Source: an uncultured Bacteroides sp. (GTDB lineage: Bacteria; Bacteroidota; Bacteroidia; Bacteroidales; UBA932). From it: DNA of 64,000 bases. Within the stretch, counting starts at the first letter, position 1, and each line of letters begins with the position of its first letter. A program made the translations under genes and the position numbers. Below the pieces are notes generated by a model, which worked only from the letters and a program-made list of their open reading frames with translations, was not told where the DNA came from and did no database searches. Positions 1 through 8,089 of the stretch are shown piece after piece. Location of the stretch: the NCBI GenBank assembly GCA_900546925.1, contig UREV01000002.1, positions 76,302 through 140,301 on the forward strand, written 5' to 3'.

Positions 1-171
1 GGTCCACATCATAGCGAAGCAAGTCTGAGTTATATCCTCGCTGAGATATTCATCTTTAAGTATGGAGAGCGTGAAATTGAAGACCATTCCGGCGTATTTG
101 TCATATAACGAAGAAAACGCCTCCATCGACGAGGCGTTCAACTGTGTTATAAGTATCTGGTCTTCTTTCAT
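1..171 (-). CDS. ECF-type RNA polymerase sigma factor, N-terminal fragment (cut by window edge)
   Basis: Translating the complement from the ATG at 171 gives 57 open residues (starting MKEDQILITQLN) that run off the left edge. Residues 19-55 show the sigma-70 region 2 pattern: an F-x2-LYDKYAGMV helix, then EDITQTCF with a terminal MW, matching the family's ED(I/L)xQxxFxxxW core-binding helix. ECF factors direct RNA polymerase to a small regulon and in Bacteroidales often pair with an anti-sigma factor and a SusC/SusD locus; any such partners would lie left of this window. It diverges from the hybrid sensor gene at 330. The start is supported by a TAnnTTTG-type promoter about 40 bp upstream. 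The type is well supported; the regulon is unknown. Confidence 0.8.
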   Translation of the reverse strand, partial: MKEDQILITQLNASSMEAFSSLYDKYAGMVFNFTLSILKDEYLSEDITQTCFAMMWT

Positions 172-212
172 AATCTCAGGTCCCGAAAATATTGACTCGA
201 AATCCATTATTA

Positions 213-220
213 CAAAGATA
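213..220 (-). promoter_or_regulatory. Bacteroidota -7 element for the ECF sigma gene
   Basis: The minus strand reads TATCTTTG, matching TAnnTTTG. It lies 42 bp before the sigma factor start. No clean TTTG -33 box is visible at the usual spacing. Confidence 0.5.
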
Positions 221-286
221 TGAATTTTCATTGTAACTTTCGCCCACAAATAATTCAAAAAGGTCCATAATTCCGAAAAGGAGAGT

Positions 287-294
287 TATTTTTG
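287..294 (+). promoter_or_regulatory. Candidate -7 element for the hybrid sensor gene
   Basis: TATTTTTG matches TAnnTTTG and lies 36 bp before the ATG at 330. The -33 region is not a clear match, so this rests on the -7 box alone. Confidence 0.4.
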
Positions 295-329
295 CATTCG
301 CGCAGCAATGCGCCCATATACAATGTAAC

Positions 330-3300
330 ATGAAACGAATTTTTTGTCTTATAATATTTATATCCAGTCTGTTCCTAAGACTTTCCGGCCAAGATTTCGA
401 CACACGCAGAATAACCAGCGGCACAGGACTTTCGAACAGCTCCGTCACATGCATTCTTCAGGACTCTGACGGCCTAATGTGGTTCGGCACCTGGGACGGA
501 CTTAACATGTACGACGGCAAGAGCATCACCGTTTTCAAGCCTGAACCGGGAAACAAGGAAAGCATCTCGAACAACATCATCCGCGAAATGATCGAGCAGA
601 AACCCGGAATACTCTGGGTCGCCACCGACCGCGGAATAAACCGACTGGATGTAAAGACCGGCAAAGCAGAAAGGTTCTTCTTCGGCAGTTCCGGCTGGGA
701 CATCCCGACCGAGCACGCCTTCATAATATCCAAGGACGCCCAGGACCGCATCTTCGCATTCATCTATGGGCAAGGAGCTTTCGTGTTTAATGCCAATGCC
801 CATGTTTTCGAGCGTGTTCCGATTCCAGGCACGAACGGAGCCGTGAAAGCCATTTACGGAAAAAATAACGAACTCTATATTCTGAATCAGGATGATCTCA
901 TCCAGAGAATGAAACTAACTTCAGAAGGAAACGGCAAAATTCACGTATCGGAAAGCGAAGAATTAGCCACCGATGCGACCAATATGTTCCTGGACAGCCG
1001 CGACAGCAGCATCTGGTACAGCAACCAGAATGGCCTGATTTCCAATTTGGAAAGCCATACCGCCCTAAAGGTTCCTGTCAATGTCGGTAAAACCGGAAAA
1101 ATCTTCTCCCTCTGTCTCCATAAAGGTATCTGGCAGATAGGAACAGAGCATGGACTGTTCAGATATGACCCTGATAACGGCATGGCTGACTGCATATTGA
1201 AAGACATTCCGATACTGTCATTGACCGACGGCACTCAGGACATCCTCTGGGTCGGAACAGATATGCAGGGCGTTTATCAGTTGTCCGACACGAAAGACAC
1301 ATTCACGACATATCCGGAAAAAGGATCTTTCAAGTTCGGCAACAGCGCCGTAAGATCCTTCCATGAAGATATATATAAACGTCTCTGGGTGGGTACAAAA
1401 GGCTGCGGCATCTTCGTCCTGTCACATGACCGCCCTGGAGAACGCATCATCGAAAAGCGGTTCACCACAGATAACGGACTGATAAACAACTCCGTATACG
1501 CATTATGCGGAGGTCTGTCTGAAATCTGGATAGGCACCGACGGTAAAGGCTTGAACTATTATGACCTGAAAACCGGCCGCATGGAAAAACTGTCCGTCCC
1601 AGATTCGATTCACAACAATCTATCTTCCGTCTATGCCATTAGCCATGACGGAAAGGACGGACTCTGGGTAGGGACAAGCGGCCACGGCATCTTTCACATT
1701 GACCTGAACCGACAGGCGAAGCCTTATCAGGTGGCGGGAATCCGACAGCTCTCGCACACGGGCGAGCCGGGCAGCATCAGCAACAATATCGTATATTCGA
1801 TGATTCCGGATGGGACGGACGGGCTGCTGGTCGGAACGAGGGGGCGCGGAGTCGACAGGCTGGATTTCAAAACAGGGAAATTCACTCCTTTCGGCGGCGA
1901 GGATTCGGAACTTCAGGAGACCGACGTCTTGTGCATGTGTAAGGACAGCGGCGGTTCGCTCTGGGTCGGCACAAGTCAGGGGTTGTTCAATATTTCGGAC
2001 GGAAAGACACGCTTTCTCACCGAGCAGGACGGCATCCCGAACAACACCATCCATGGCATCATGGAAGACGCCACGCACAGCATCTGGATAAGCACCAACC
2101 GCGGTCTGGCGAGGATTCTGGACCCGCATGGCGAGTGCCGCATCATCTCATATTACGAGTCTGACGGGCTGCAGAGCAACGAGTTCTCGGACGGTGCGTT
2201 CTACCGCTCCCCATCGGACGGGCATTTCATTTTCGGAGGAATTGCGGGGTTCAATGAATTCGATCCGCTGTCAGTTCCGTCGCATACTTACATGCCGGAG
2301 TTGCTGTTCAAAGGCTTTTCGGTGGACAACGAGAAAACGGACATTTCTACGCTTCTGAATGACGGCAACAAGACGTTGGAGCTTTCATGGCGCAACAAAT
2401 CGTTCAGTTTCAACTTCGTGCCGATAGATTATCTGAACGGAACCAAGTGTGAGATAGCCTATTACCTCGAAGGATGGCAGTCTGAATGGATCGAAATCGG
2501 CTCATCGAACTCCATCGTTTTTACAAATATCCCGCACGGCAAATACAAGCTCCACGTAAGGTGCAGCAATGCTGACAAAGTCTGGAGCGATAATGTCTTC
2601 ACCCTCGGAATAACCATCTCAACTCCTTGGTATAAGACTATTTACGCCAACATTGCTTACATTCTGCTTATCGCATTTCTCATGTACATGGCTTATCGTT
2701 TCGTACGTTTCCGTATGGAAACCGAGGAGAAAATCCGCAACGAGGAGATGGAGAAACAGAAAATCAAGGAAATCCAGGAGGCTAAGCTTGTGTTCTTCAC
2801 CAACATAGCACATGAATTCTCAAATACATTGACCCTAATATACGGCCCGTGCGAGAAACTTCTGCTGGACAGTTCCATCAGTTCAGTGGCTCGCAAGTAC
2901 CTGAACGTCATAGCGTCCAACTCCGACAGGATGCAGTCGATGATCCGTCAGCTGCTGGATTTCCGCAAGGCAGACACGGGACATCTGAAGCTGGAAATCA
3001 CACCGGTGGACATGACCGACATGGCGCGTTCCGAAGCGGAAAACTACCGAGAAATCATGGAAGAGCACAACATCCGTTTCTCCATGAATTTCCAGCCGTC
3101 GACCGTAATCTGGAACGTGGACAGAAGCAGCACTGAGAAAATCATCTTCAACTTGCTGTCCAATGCCGTAAAGTATACCCCTGATTCTGAGCAGATTACA
3201 ATAAACTGCAGCGTTTCCGACGATGTGCTTGTACTACGCGTAACCAATACGGGCATAGGCATTGACAAAGAACATCAGATTTCCATTTTCGACAGGTACG

Positions 3301-3917
3301 AGGTGGTCAACAAGGTCGAACAGGCTTTCGCGCGCGGCAACACGCGAAGCACCGGCATCGGACTCGCGCTCTGCAAGAGTCTTGCGGAGGTGATGGGCGG
3401 GACCATCAGGATCGACAGCGACGGGAGTACCTACACCACATTCATCGTGACCATCCCGAAATTAGAGCCGACCAATCCGCGTCATCCTATGGCGACTGTG
3501 AACAATTTGATGGACAGGGAGAAGTCCATCATCGATTACAGCAGGTCGGCGAATGCGGCCATGCAGAAGTTCAGCGGAAATGTCGTCAAGAAGGAGGACA
3601 GGGAGCTTATTCTCAGGGTTACTGATCTCATCATCAGCAACATGAATAACGGGAAGCTGAATATGACATTCTTGTCTAAGGAGTGCTCTATCAGTCAGAT
3701 GCAGTTGTATCGCAAGGTGAAGGAGCTGCTGCAGATGACGCCTGTGGAGTATATAAAGACGCTGCGTATGGAGAGGGCGGAAGATTTGCTTACATCGACC
3801 AGTATGAGTGTCCAGGAGGTTATGTACGAATGTGGATTCAGCAGCAAGTCGTATTTCTTCAAGGAGTTCGCTACCAAGTTCGGTTGTACGCCGGGTGAAT
3901 ATAGAAAAAAGCGGTAA
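330..3917 (+). CDS. Hybrid two-component sensor/AraC regulator without a receiver domain
   Basis: A 1195-residue inner-membrane sensor of the Bacteroidota HTCS family. It has a signal peptide (about 1-20), a long periplasmic part of Reg_prop beta-propeller blades with repeated (L/I)WVGT motifs (about 30-690), a Y_Y_Y domain (about 710-785), a transmembrane helix (about 795-815), a HisKA domain whose phospho-accepting histidine is near residue 828 in IAHEFSN, and a HATPase domain with an N-box (NLLSNAVKYTP) and two G boxes (NTGIGID, STGIGLAL). It ends in an AraC-type DNA-binding domain (about 1095-1195). Typical family members have a response-regulator receiver between HATPase and AraC; here only about 50 linker residues separate them and no receiver Asp/Lys core is present. 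The H-box is also atypical (HEFSNTL in place of HExRTPL). The ligand is probably a carbohydrate by family precedent, but the sequence does not show it. Confidence 0.9.
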   Translation: MKRIFCLIIFISSLFLRLSGQDFDTRRITSGTGLSNSSVTCILQDSDGLMWFGTWDGLNMYDGKSITVFKPEPGNKESISNNIIREMIEQKPGILWVATDRGINRLDVKTGKAERFFFGSSGWDIPTEHAFIISKDAQDRIFAFIYGQGAFVFNANAHVFERVPIPGTNGAVKAIYGKNNELYILNQDDLIQRMKLTSEGNGKIHVSESEELATDATNMFLDSRDSSIWYSNQNGLISNLESHTALKVPVNVGKTGKIFSLCLHKGIWQIGTEHGLFRYDPDNGMADCILKDIPILSLTDGTQDILWVGTDMQGVYQLSDTKDTFTTYPEKGSFKFGNSAVRSFHEDIYKRLWVGTKGCGIFVLSHDRPGERIIEKRFTTDNGLINNSVYALCGGLSEIWIGTDGKGLNYYDLKTGRMEKLSVPDSIHNNLSSVYAISHDGKDGLWVGTSGHGIFHIDLNRQAKPYQVAGIRQLSHTGEPGSISNNIVYSMIPDGTDGLLVGTRGRGVDRLDFKTGKFTPFGGEDSELQETDVLCMCKDSGGSLWVGTSQGLFNISDGKTRFLTEQDGIPNNTIHGIMEDATHSIWISTNRGLARILDPHGECRIISYYESDGLQSNEFSDGAFYRSPSDGHFIFGGIAGFNEFDPLSVPSHTYMPELLFKGFSVDNEKTDISTLLNDGNKTLELSWRNKSFSFNFVPIDYLNGTKCEIAYYLEGWQSEWIEIGSSNSIVFTNIPHGKYKLHVRCSNADKVWSDNVFTLGITISTPWYKTIYANIAYILLIAFLMYMAYRFVRFRMETEEKIRNEEMEKQKIKEIQEAKLVFFTNIAHEFSNTLTLIYGPCEKLLLDSSISSVARKYLNVIASNSDRMQSMIRQLLDFRKADTGHLKLEITPVDMTDMARSEAENYREIMEEHNIRFSMNFQPSTVIWNVDRSSTEKIIFNLLSNAVKYTPDSEQITINCSVSDDVLVLRVTNTGIGIDKEHQISIFDRYEVVNKVEQAFARGNTRSTGIGLALCKSLAEVMGGTIRIDSDGSTYTTFIVTIPKLEPTNPRHPMATVNNLMDREKSIIDYSRSANAAMQKFSGNVVKKEDRELILRVTDLIISNMNNGKLNMTFLSKECSISQMQLYRKVKELLQMTPVEYIKTLRMERAEDLLTSTSMSVQEVMYECGFSSKSYFFKEFATKFGCTPGEYRKKR

Positions 3918-3940
3918 CCCGATTTCTCGGATCACCGCTT
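3909..3940. terminator. Bidirectional hairpin between the sensor gene and rplQ
   Basis: The arms AAGCGGT and ACCGCTT enclose an inner CCGA/TCGG stem. On the minus strand the hairpin is followed by TTTTTT, a proper intrinsic terminator for the alpha operon ending at rplQ. It overlaps the sensor gene's stop codon on the plus strand. Confidence 0.75.
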
Positions 3941-3961
3941 CTATCGTGAATCAGATACTGA

Positions 3962-4435
3962 TTACTCAGCTTTTGGTGCCTCTGCTGGAGCAGCCTCGGC
4001 TGTTGCCTCAGCTTTCTTTGAACGGCTACGACGAGTTGTTTTCTTAGCCTCCTTAGGAGCAGCTGCAAGTGCAGCCTCGTTGAAGTCTACGAACTCGATA
4101 AGAGCCATCTCTGATCCGTCACCCTGTCTGAAACCGGTGTGGAGGACACGAAGGTATCCGCCTGGACGGTCTGCAATCTTAGGGGCAATGGTACGGAAAA
4201 GTTCTGCAACTGCATTCTTATCCTTGAGATAACTGAAGACGATACGACGTGAGTGTGTAGAATCGTCCTTTGACTTGGTTACGAGTGGCTCAAGATACAT
4301 CTTCAAAGCCTTTGCCTTTGCAACAGTCGTGTTGATTCTCTTGTGGAGAATGAGTGAGCATGACATGTTAGCGAGGAGGGCTTTGCGGTGACCGCTCTGG
4401 CGACCAAGGTGATTGATTGCTTTATTATGCCTCAT
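3962..4435 (-). CDS. rplQ: 50S ribosomal protein L17
   Basis: The 157-residue protein opens MRHNKAINHLGR, the L17 signature, and has the conserved core through about residue 115 (VLHTGFRQGDGSEMALIEF). L17 is a late-assembly protein of the large subunit near the peptide exit tunnel. The last 40 or so residues are a low-complexity Ala/Lys/Glu tail, as in other Bacteroidota L17 proteins and longer than the E. coli form. It is the last gene of the alpha operon, 2 bp after rpoA, followed by a strong terminator. Confidence 0.97.
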   Translation of the reverse strand: MRHNKAINHLGRQSGHRKALLANMSCSLILHKRINTTVAKAKALKMYLEPLVTKSKDDSTHSRRIVFSYLKDKNAVAELFRTIAPKIADRPGGYLRVLHTGFRQGDGSEMALIEFVDFNEAALAAAPKEAKKTTRRSRSKKAEATAEAAPAEAPKAE

Positions 4436-4437
4436 GA

Positions 4438-5448
4438 TTATGCGTTATTCTTTTTCTTAGGTTCAATATTGTACTTGGTAACATCCATTCCGAATGTCAG
4501 TTTCATCTTGTCAAGCATCTGGTCGATCTCATTGAGAGACTTGCGGCCGAAGTTACGGAACTTCATGAGCTCAGGTCTTGAGTAAGACACGAGGTCTGCC
4601 AATGTATCGATTTCTGCAGCCTTCAAACAGTTGTATGCACGAACTGAAAGACCGAGGTCAGAAAGCTTGTTAAGAAGAAGATGACGCATGCGGAGTGATT
4701 CCTCATCGAGCTCTTTAGACTCAGGAACGACAGTGCTCTCGAGAGCCATCTTCTTGTCGTCTGTAAACAGCTTGAAGTGATAAATCAGAATGTTTGCAGC
4801 ATCCTGGAGTGCAAGATTAGGAGTAATAGAACCATCGGTAATAATCTCCAAATTAAGCTTCTCGTAGTCAGTTTTCTGCTCGACACGCCAGTTCTCCACT
4901 GTCCAGTTTACCTTTCTGATAGGAGTGTAGATGGCATCTACCGGAATAGTTCCGATAGGTGTGTTCTCATCTCTCTCCTCGTCAGCCGGAACAAATCCGC
5001 GGCCCTTGGTAATAGTAAGAGAAATTTCGAGTTTAACAGAAGGCTCGAGTGTGCAGATATGCAACTCCGGGTTAAGCACCTTGAAAGAAGACAATCCTTT
5101 GGAGATATCCTCTGCAGTAAACTCAGATTTACCGCTAATTGTGATATTTGCCACCTCTGAGTCTACAGTATCCACCATTCTCTTCAGTCTAACCTGTTTG
5201 ATGTTGAGAATGATGTCCTGCATACCCTCGATAACTCCCGGGATAGTCGCAAACTCCTGGTCTACGCCCGAAATCTTTATCGAACTGATAGCAAAACCTT
5301 CCAGAGAAGACAACAGGATGCGGCGAAGCGCGTTACCGATAGTCTGACCATAGCCAGGCTCAAGAGGCCTGAACTCGAAACGGCCGACTGTTTCAGTGCT
5401 TTCGAGCATTATCACCTTATCTGGTTTCTGAAATGCTAAGATTGCCAT
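4438..5448 (-). CDS. rpoA: DNA-directed RNA polymerase alpha subunit
   Basis: A 336-residue alpha subunit that dimerises to start RNA polymerase assembly. The N-terminal domain (about 1-230) carries the core motif RFEFRPLEPGYGQTIGNALRR; the C-terminal domain (about 250-325) has the helix-hairpin-helix region RNFGRKSLNEI that contacts UP-element DNA and activators. Length and order (rpsD-rpoA-rplQ) are standard. It lies 24 bp after rpsD and 2 bp before rplQ, so the three are almost certainly co-transcribed. Confidence 0.98.
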   Translation of the reverse strand: MAILAFQKPDKVIMLESTETVGRFEFRPLEPGYGQTIGNALRRILLSSLEGFAISSIKISGVDQEFATIPGVIEGMQDIILNIKQVRLKRMVDTVDSEVANITISGKSEFTAEDISKGLSSFKVLNPELHICTLEPSVKLEISLTITKGRGFVPADEERDENTPIGTIPVDAIYTPIRKVNWTVENWRVEQKTDYEKLNLEIITDGSITPNLALQDAANILIYHFKLFTDDKKMALESTVVPESKELDEESLRMRHLLLNKLSDLGLSVRAYNCLKAAEIDTLADLVSYSRPELMKFRNFGRKSLNEIDQMLDKMKLTFGMDVTKYNIEPKKKNNA

Positions 5449-5472
5449 ATTATTTCTTTTTAGGTGTTACTA

Positions 5473-6078
5473 TTACTTAGAGTACAGGTCGACGATGAGC
5501 TGCTCGTTGATGTTCTCAGGGATCTCAGCTCTTACAGGGAGGTTAAGGAACTTACCTGTAAGTGTCTTGGCGTCGAACTCAAGCCAAGAGTACTTCTTGG
5601 CAGAAGCGACACTGTTCTGGATAACCTCGAGGCTTCTAGATCTCTCTCTAACTGCGATAACGTCGCCGGCTTTAACCTGTGCAGAAGGAATGTTGCATAC
5701 AGCACCGTTGAGAGTGATGTGGCAATGACGTACTATCTGTCTTGCAGCTGCTCTTGTAGGAGCGATACCAAGACGATATACGATATTGTCAAGTCTTGAC
5801 TCGATAAGGAGGAGGAGGTTCTCACCTTTCTGACCCTCCATACGGCAGGCCTTGTCGTATGTGTTACGGAACTGTCTTTCGAGGATTCCGTACATGTACT
5901 TCACTTTCTGCTTTTCTTTAAGCTGGTTACCATACTCGGTAGACTTTCTTGCACGCTTTCTAGCTGCGCCGTGCTGTCCCGGAGGGTAATTTCTCTTTTC
6001 GAAATCTTTATCCGCTCCATAGATCGGCTCGCCGAACTTGCGGGCTATTTTAGTACTTGGTCCAGTATATCTTGCCAT
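5473..6078 (-). CDS. rpsD: 30S ribosomal protein S4
   Basis: The 201-residue protein has the S4 N-terminal domain (MARYTGPSTKIARKFGEP) and the S4 RNA-binding motif (about 95-155, ESRLDNIVYRLG then RQIVRHCHITLNG). S4 nucleates assembly of the 30S body by binding the 5' domain of 16S rRNA. The N-terminus lacks the cysteines of zinc-binding S4 variants. It lies in the alpha operon after rpsK with a 27-bp spacer. Confidence 0.97.
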   Translation of the reverse strand: MARYTGPSTKIARKFGEPIYGADKDFEKRNYPPGQHGAARKRARKSTEYGNQLKEKQKVKYMYGILERQFRNTYDKACRMEGQKGENLLLLIESRLDNIVYRLGIAPTRAAARQIVRHCHITLNGAVCNIPSAQVKAGDVIAVRERSRSLEVIQNSVASAKKYSWLEFDAKTLTGKFLNLPVRAEIPENINEQLIVDLYSK

Positions 6079-6105
6079 AGTAATTAATCATTAAAAAACT
6101 AAAAA

Positions 6106-6495
6106 TCAAACTTTACGACGGCCTTTTGGTCTGCAACCATTGTGAGGCATTGGAGTTACGTCGACAATCTCGGTAACCTCGATACCTGCCTGGCTGATTG
6201 TTCTGATAGCTGACTCACGTCCGGCTCCAGGACCCTTTACATAGACCTTTACTTTGCGGAGGCCAGCATCGAACGCTGCCTTAGCAGCATCTTCAGCAGC
6301 GACCTGAGCAGCATAAGGAGTGTTCTTCTTAGAACCCCTGAAACCACTCTTACCAGCTGAAGACCAGCTGATAACCTGGCCAACATTGTTTGTGAGAGCG
6401 ATGATAACGTTATTGAAGGTTGATGAAATATGAGCTTCACCAGTAGCTTCAACTTTTACAACTCTCTTTTTTGCTGTTGTTGTCTTCTTTGCCAT
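6106..6495 (-). CDS. rpsK: 30S ribosomal protein S11
   Basis: The 129-residue protein has the S11 core: ISSTFNNVIIALTN near residue 23, then SWSSAGKSGFRGSKKNTPYAA, and a C-terminus ending PMPHNGCRPKGRRKV. S11 forms part of the 30S platform near the mRNA exit side. A basic 15-residue N-terminal extension (KKTTTAKKR) is present. It lies 13 bp after rpsM in the alpha operon. Confidence 0.97.
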   Translation of the reverse strand: MAKKTTTAKKRVVKVEATGEAHISSTFNNVIIALTNNVGQVISWSSAGKSGFRGSKKNTPYAAQVAAEDAAKAAFDAGLRKVKVYVKGPGAGRESAIRTISQAGIEVTEIVDVTPMPHNGCRPKGRRKV

Positions 6496-6508
6496 AATTC
6501 ATCAAGAT

Positions 6509-6886
6509 TTATTTGGTTGCTTTCTTCTTGTTTGCAACAGTCTTCTTCTTACCCTTTCTTGTACGGGCGTTGTTCTTGGTGCTCTGACCACGAACAGGAA
6601 GTCCGAGACGATGACGGATTCCTCTATAGCAACCGATATCCATGAGACGTTTGATATTCATCTGAACAGATGAACGAAGCTCGCCTTCGATTTTGTACTC
6701 GTTAGCGATGAGAGAACGGATCTTTGCGATCTGGTCATCATTCCACTCGCTGACCTTGGTATCGAAATCGATTCCGCACTCCTCAAGGATTTTTCTCGCT
6801 GAAGAGCGACCGATACCGAAAATGTAGGTAAGGCCTATCTCTCCCCTTTTGTTGTTTGGTAAATCAACACCGGCTATTCTTGCCAT
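6509..6886 (-). CDS. rpsM: 30S ribosomal protein S13
   Basis: A 125-residue S13 (MARIAGVDLPNNKRGEIGLTY) with the helix-two-turn-helix region and the C-terminal RGLPVRGQ-type motif (here RLGLPVRGQSTKNNARTRKG) that reaches toward tRNA in the P site. S13 lies at the head of the small subunit and makes intersubunit bridge contacts. It follows rpmJ with a 37-bp gap and starts the alpha-operon set. Confidence 0.97.
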   Translation of the reverse strand: MARIAGVDLPNNKRGEIGLTYIFGIGRSSARKILEECGIDFDTKVSEWNDDQIAKIRSLIANEYKIEGELRSSVQMNIKRLMDIGCYRGIRHRLGLPVRGQSTKNNARTRKGKKKTVANKKKATK

Positions 6887-6923
6887 AATAATATCTTTAC
6901 TTTATTTGTTACACAACTGAATA

Positions 6924-7040
6924 TTATCCTTGGCGCATCTTGAACTTAGGGTTCTTCTTGCAGATCACGTAAAGGCGTCCTTTACGTCTCACGATTTTGC
7001 AATCATCGCTGCGCTTTTTGATGGATGTTTTTACTTTCAT
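6924..7040 (-). CDS. rpmJ: 50S ribosomal protein L36 (zinc ligands partly lost)
   Basis: Reading the complement from the ATG at 7040 gives 38 residues (MKVKTSIKKRSDDCKIV, ending PKFKMRQG), the usual L36 length. The zinc-binding form has three cysteines and one histidine; here only two cysteines (C14, C27) remain, the first is Ser and the His position is Phe, so zinc binding is unlikely. It lies in its standard place, 13 bp after infA and before rpsM. Confidence 0.95.
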   Translation of the reverse strand: MKVKTSIKKRSDDCKIVRRKGRLYVICKKNPKFKMRQG

Positions 7041-7053
7041 ATCGCGAAATTTT

Positions 7054-7272
7054 TTATTTGTATCTGAAGGATATTCTTCCTTTTGTTAAATCATAAGGCG
7101 ACATTTCAACTCTAACCTTGTCACCGAGTAGGATATGGATGAAATTCTGTCTCATCTTTCCCGAAATATGGGCAAGAATGACATGACCGTTCTCCAGCTC
7201 TACTTTAAACATAGCGTTAGGGAGAGTCTCGACTATCGTCCCGTCCTGCTCAATTGCTGTTTGTTTAGACAT
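7054..7272 (-). CDS. infA: Translation initiation factor IF-1
   Basis: A 72-residue S1-like OB-fold protein (MSKQTAIEQDGTIVETLPNAMFKVELENGHVILAHISGK, in segments) with the C-terminal KVRVEMSPYDLTKGRISFRYK. IF-1 blocks the A site of the 30S subunit during initiation. It lies between map and rpmJ, 13 bp from each, as in other Bacteroidota. Confidence 0.97.
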   Translation of the reverse strand: MSKQTAIEQDGTIVETLPNAMFKVELENGHVILAHISGKMRQNFIHILLGDKVRVEMSPYDLTKGRISFRYK

Positions 7273-7285
7273 TTAAAATACCACT

Positions 7286-8065
7286 TTAAAATTTAATGTT
7301 ACCGTCCTTCTCGATAAAGTCGAATGTCGAAAGAAGCTCTGCCTTGCCTTTTCGGATAACAACCGTAAGCTCGTAATGCGCCGCATTCTTGTGGTCCGCA
7401 GTGTGTACCGCCCAACCGTTTCTAGCCAGATACACATCTTTAGTCCCAGCATTAATCATCGGCTCAATACAAATTGTCATTCCTTCGGTGAGTCTTGCAC
7501 CATGTCCGCGTCTTCCGTAATTCGGAACTCCCGGATTCTCGTGCATTTCTTTTCCGATACCATGACCTTCCAGTTCTCTTACTACGGAGAAACCGAAAGA
7601 TTCAGCATACGTTTGTACCGCGTATCCGATATCGCCAGTTCTGTTTCCGTCGATTGCCTGCTCAATTCCTTTGTACAGCGAAGCTTTTGTAACATCGAGG
7701 AGCTTGCGGGTCTTTGCGTCCACTTCACCTACAGGGAAAGTATAGCAAGAATCACCGTTATAGCCCTTGTACAAAGTTCCGATATCACAGGAAACGATGT
7801 CTCCCTCTTTAAGGACGTAGTCTGATGGGAAACCATGAACTACGACATCGTTTACTGAAGCACAAATAGATGCAGGGAAACCTTCAAACCCGAGGAAGCT
7901 CGGAATGGCACCGTTGTCGCGGATAAAAGTCTCTGCCACCCTATTCAACTCTGCAGTTGTCACACCTGGGGCGACCGCTTTTCCGACTTCAGCCAGTGTC
8001 TTGGACACCAACAAACCGTTCTCACGGAGCAATTCGATTTCTTCTTCTGTTTTTGGCCTAATCAT
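7286..8065 (-). CDS. map: Type I methionine aminopeptidase
   Basis: The 259-residue enzyme removes the N-terminal Met from new proteins. Metal and substrate residues of the pita-bread fold are visible: HGFPSD (His about 77), the metal Asp of DIGTLYKGYNGDSC, GHGIGKEMHENPGV, and the Glu residues in IEPMIN and YELTVV. It has no extra N-terminal domain, as expected for type Ia. It lies between secY (24-bp gap) and infA, its conserved place in the spc operon. Confidence 0.97.
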   Translation of the reverse strand: MIRPKTEEEIELLRENGLLVSKTLAEVGKAVAPGVTTAELNRVAETFIRDNGAIPSFLGFEGFPASICASVNDVVVHGFPSDYVLKEGDIVSCDIGTLYKGYNGDSCYTFPVGEVDAKTRKLLDVTKASLYKGIEQAIDGNRTGDIGYAVQTYAESFGFSVVRELEGHGIGKEMHENPGVPNYGRRGHGARLTEGMTICIEPMINAGTKDVYLARNGWAVHTADHKNAAHYELTVVIRKGKAELLSTFDFIEKDGNIKF

Positions 8066-8089
8066 CTTTCAAAAAAACTTTATCAAGAA

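Noticed and set aside
1810..2358. Arg/Ser-rich open frames on the plus strand inside the hybrid sensor gene
   Set aside because: They are out-of-frame shadows of the propeller-coding sequence.
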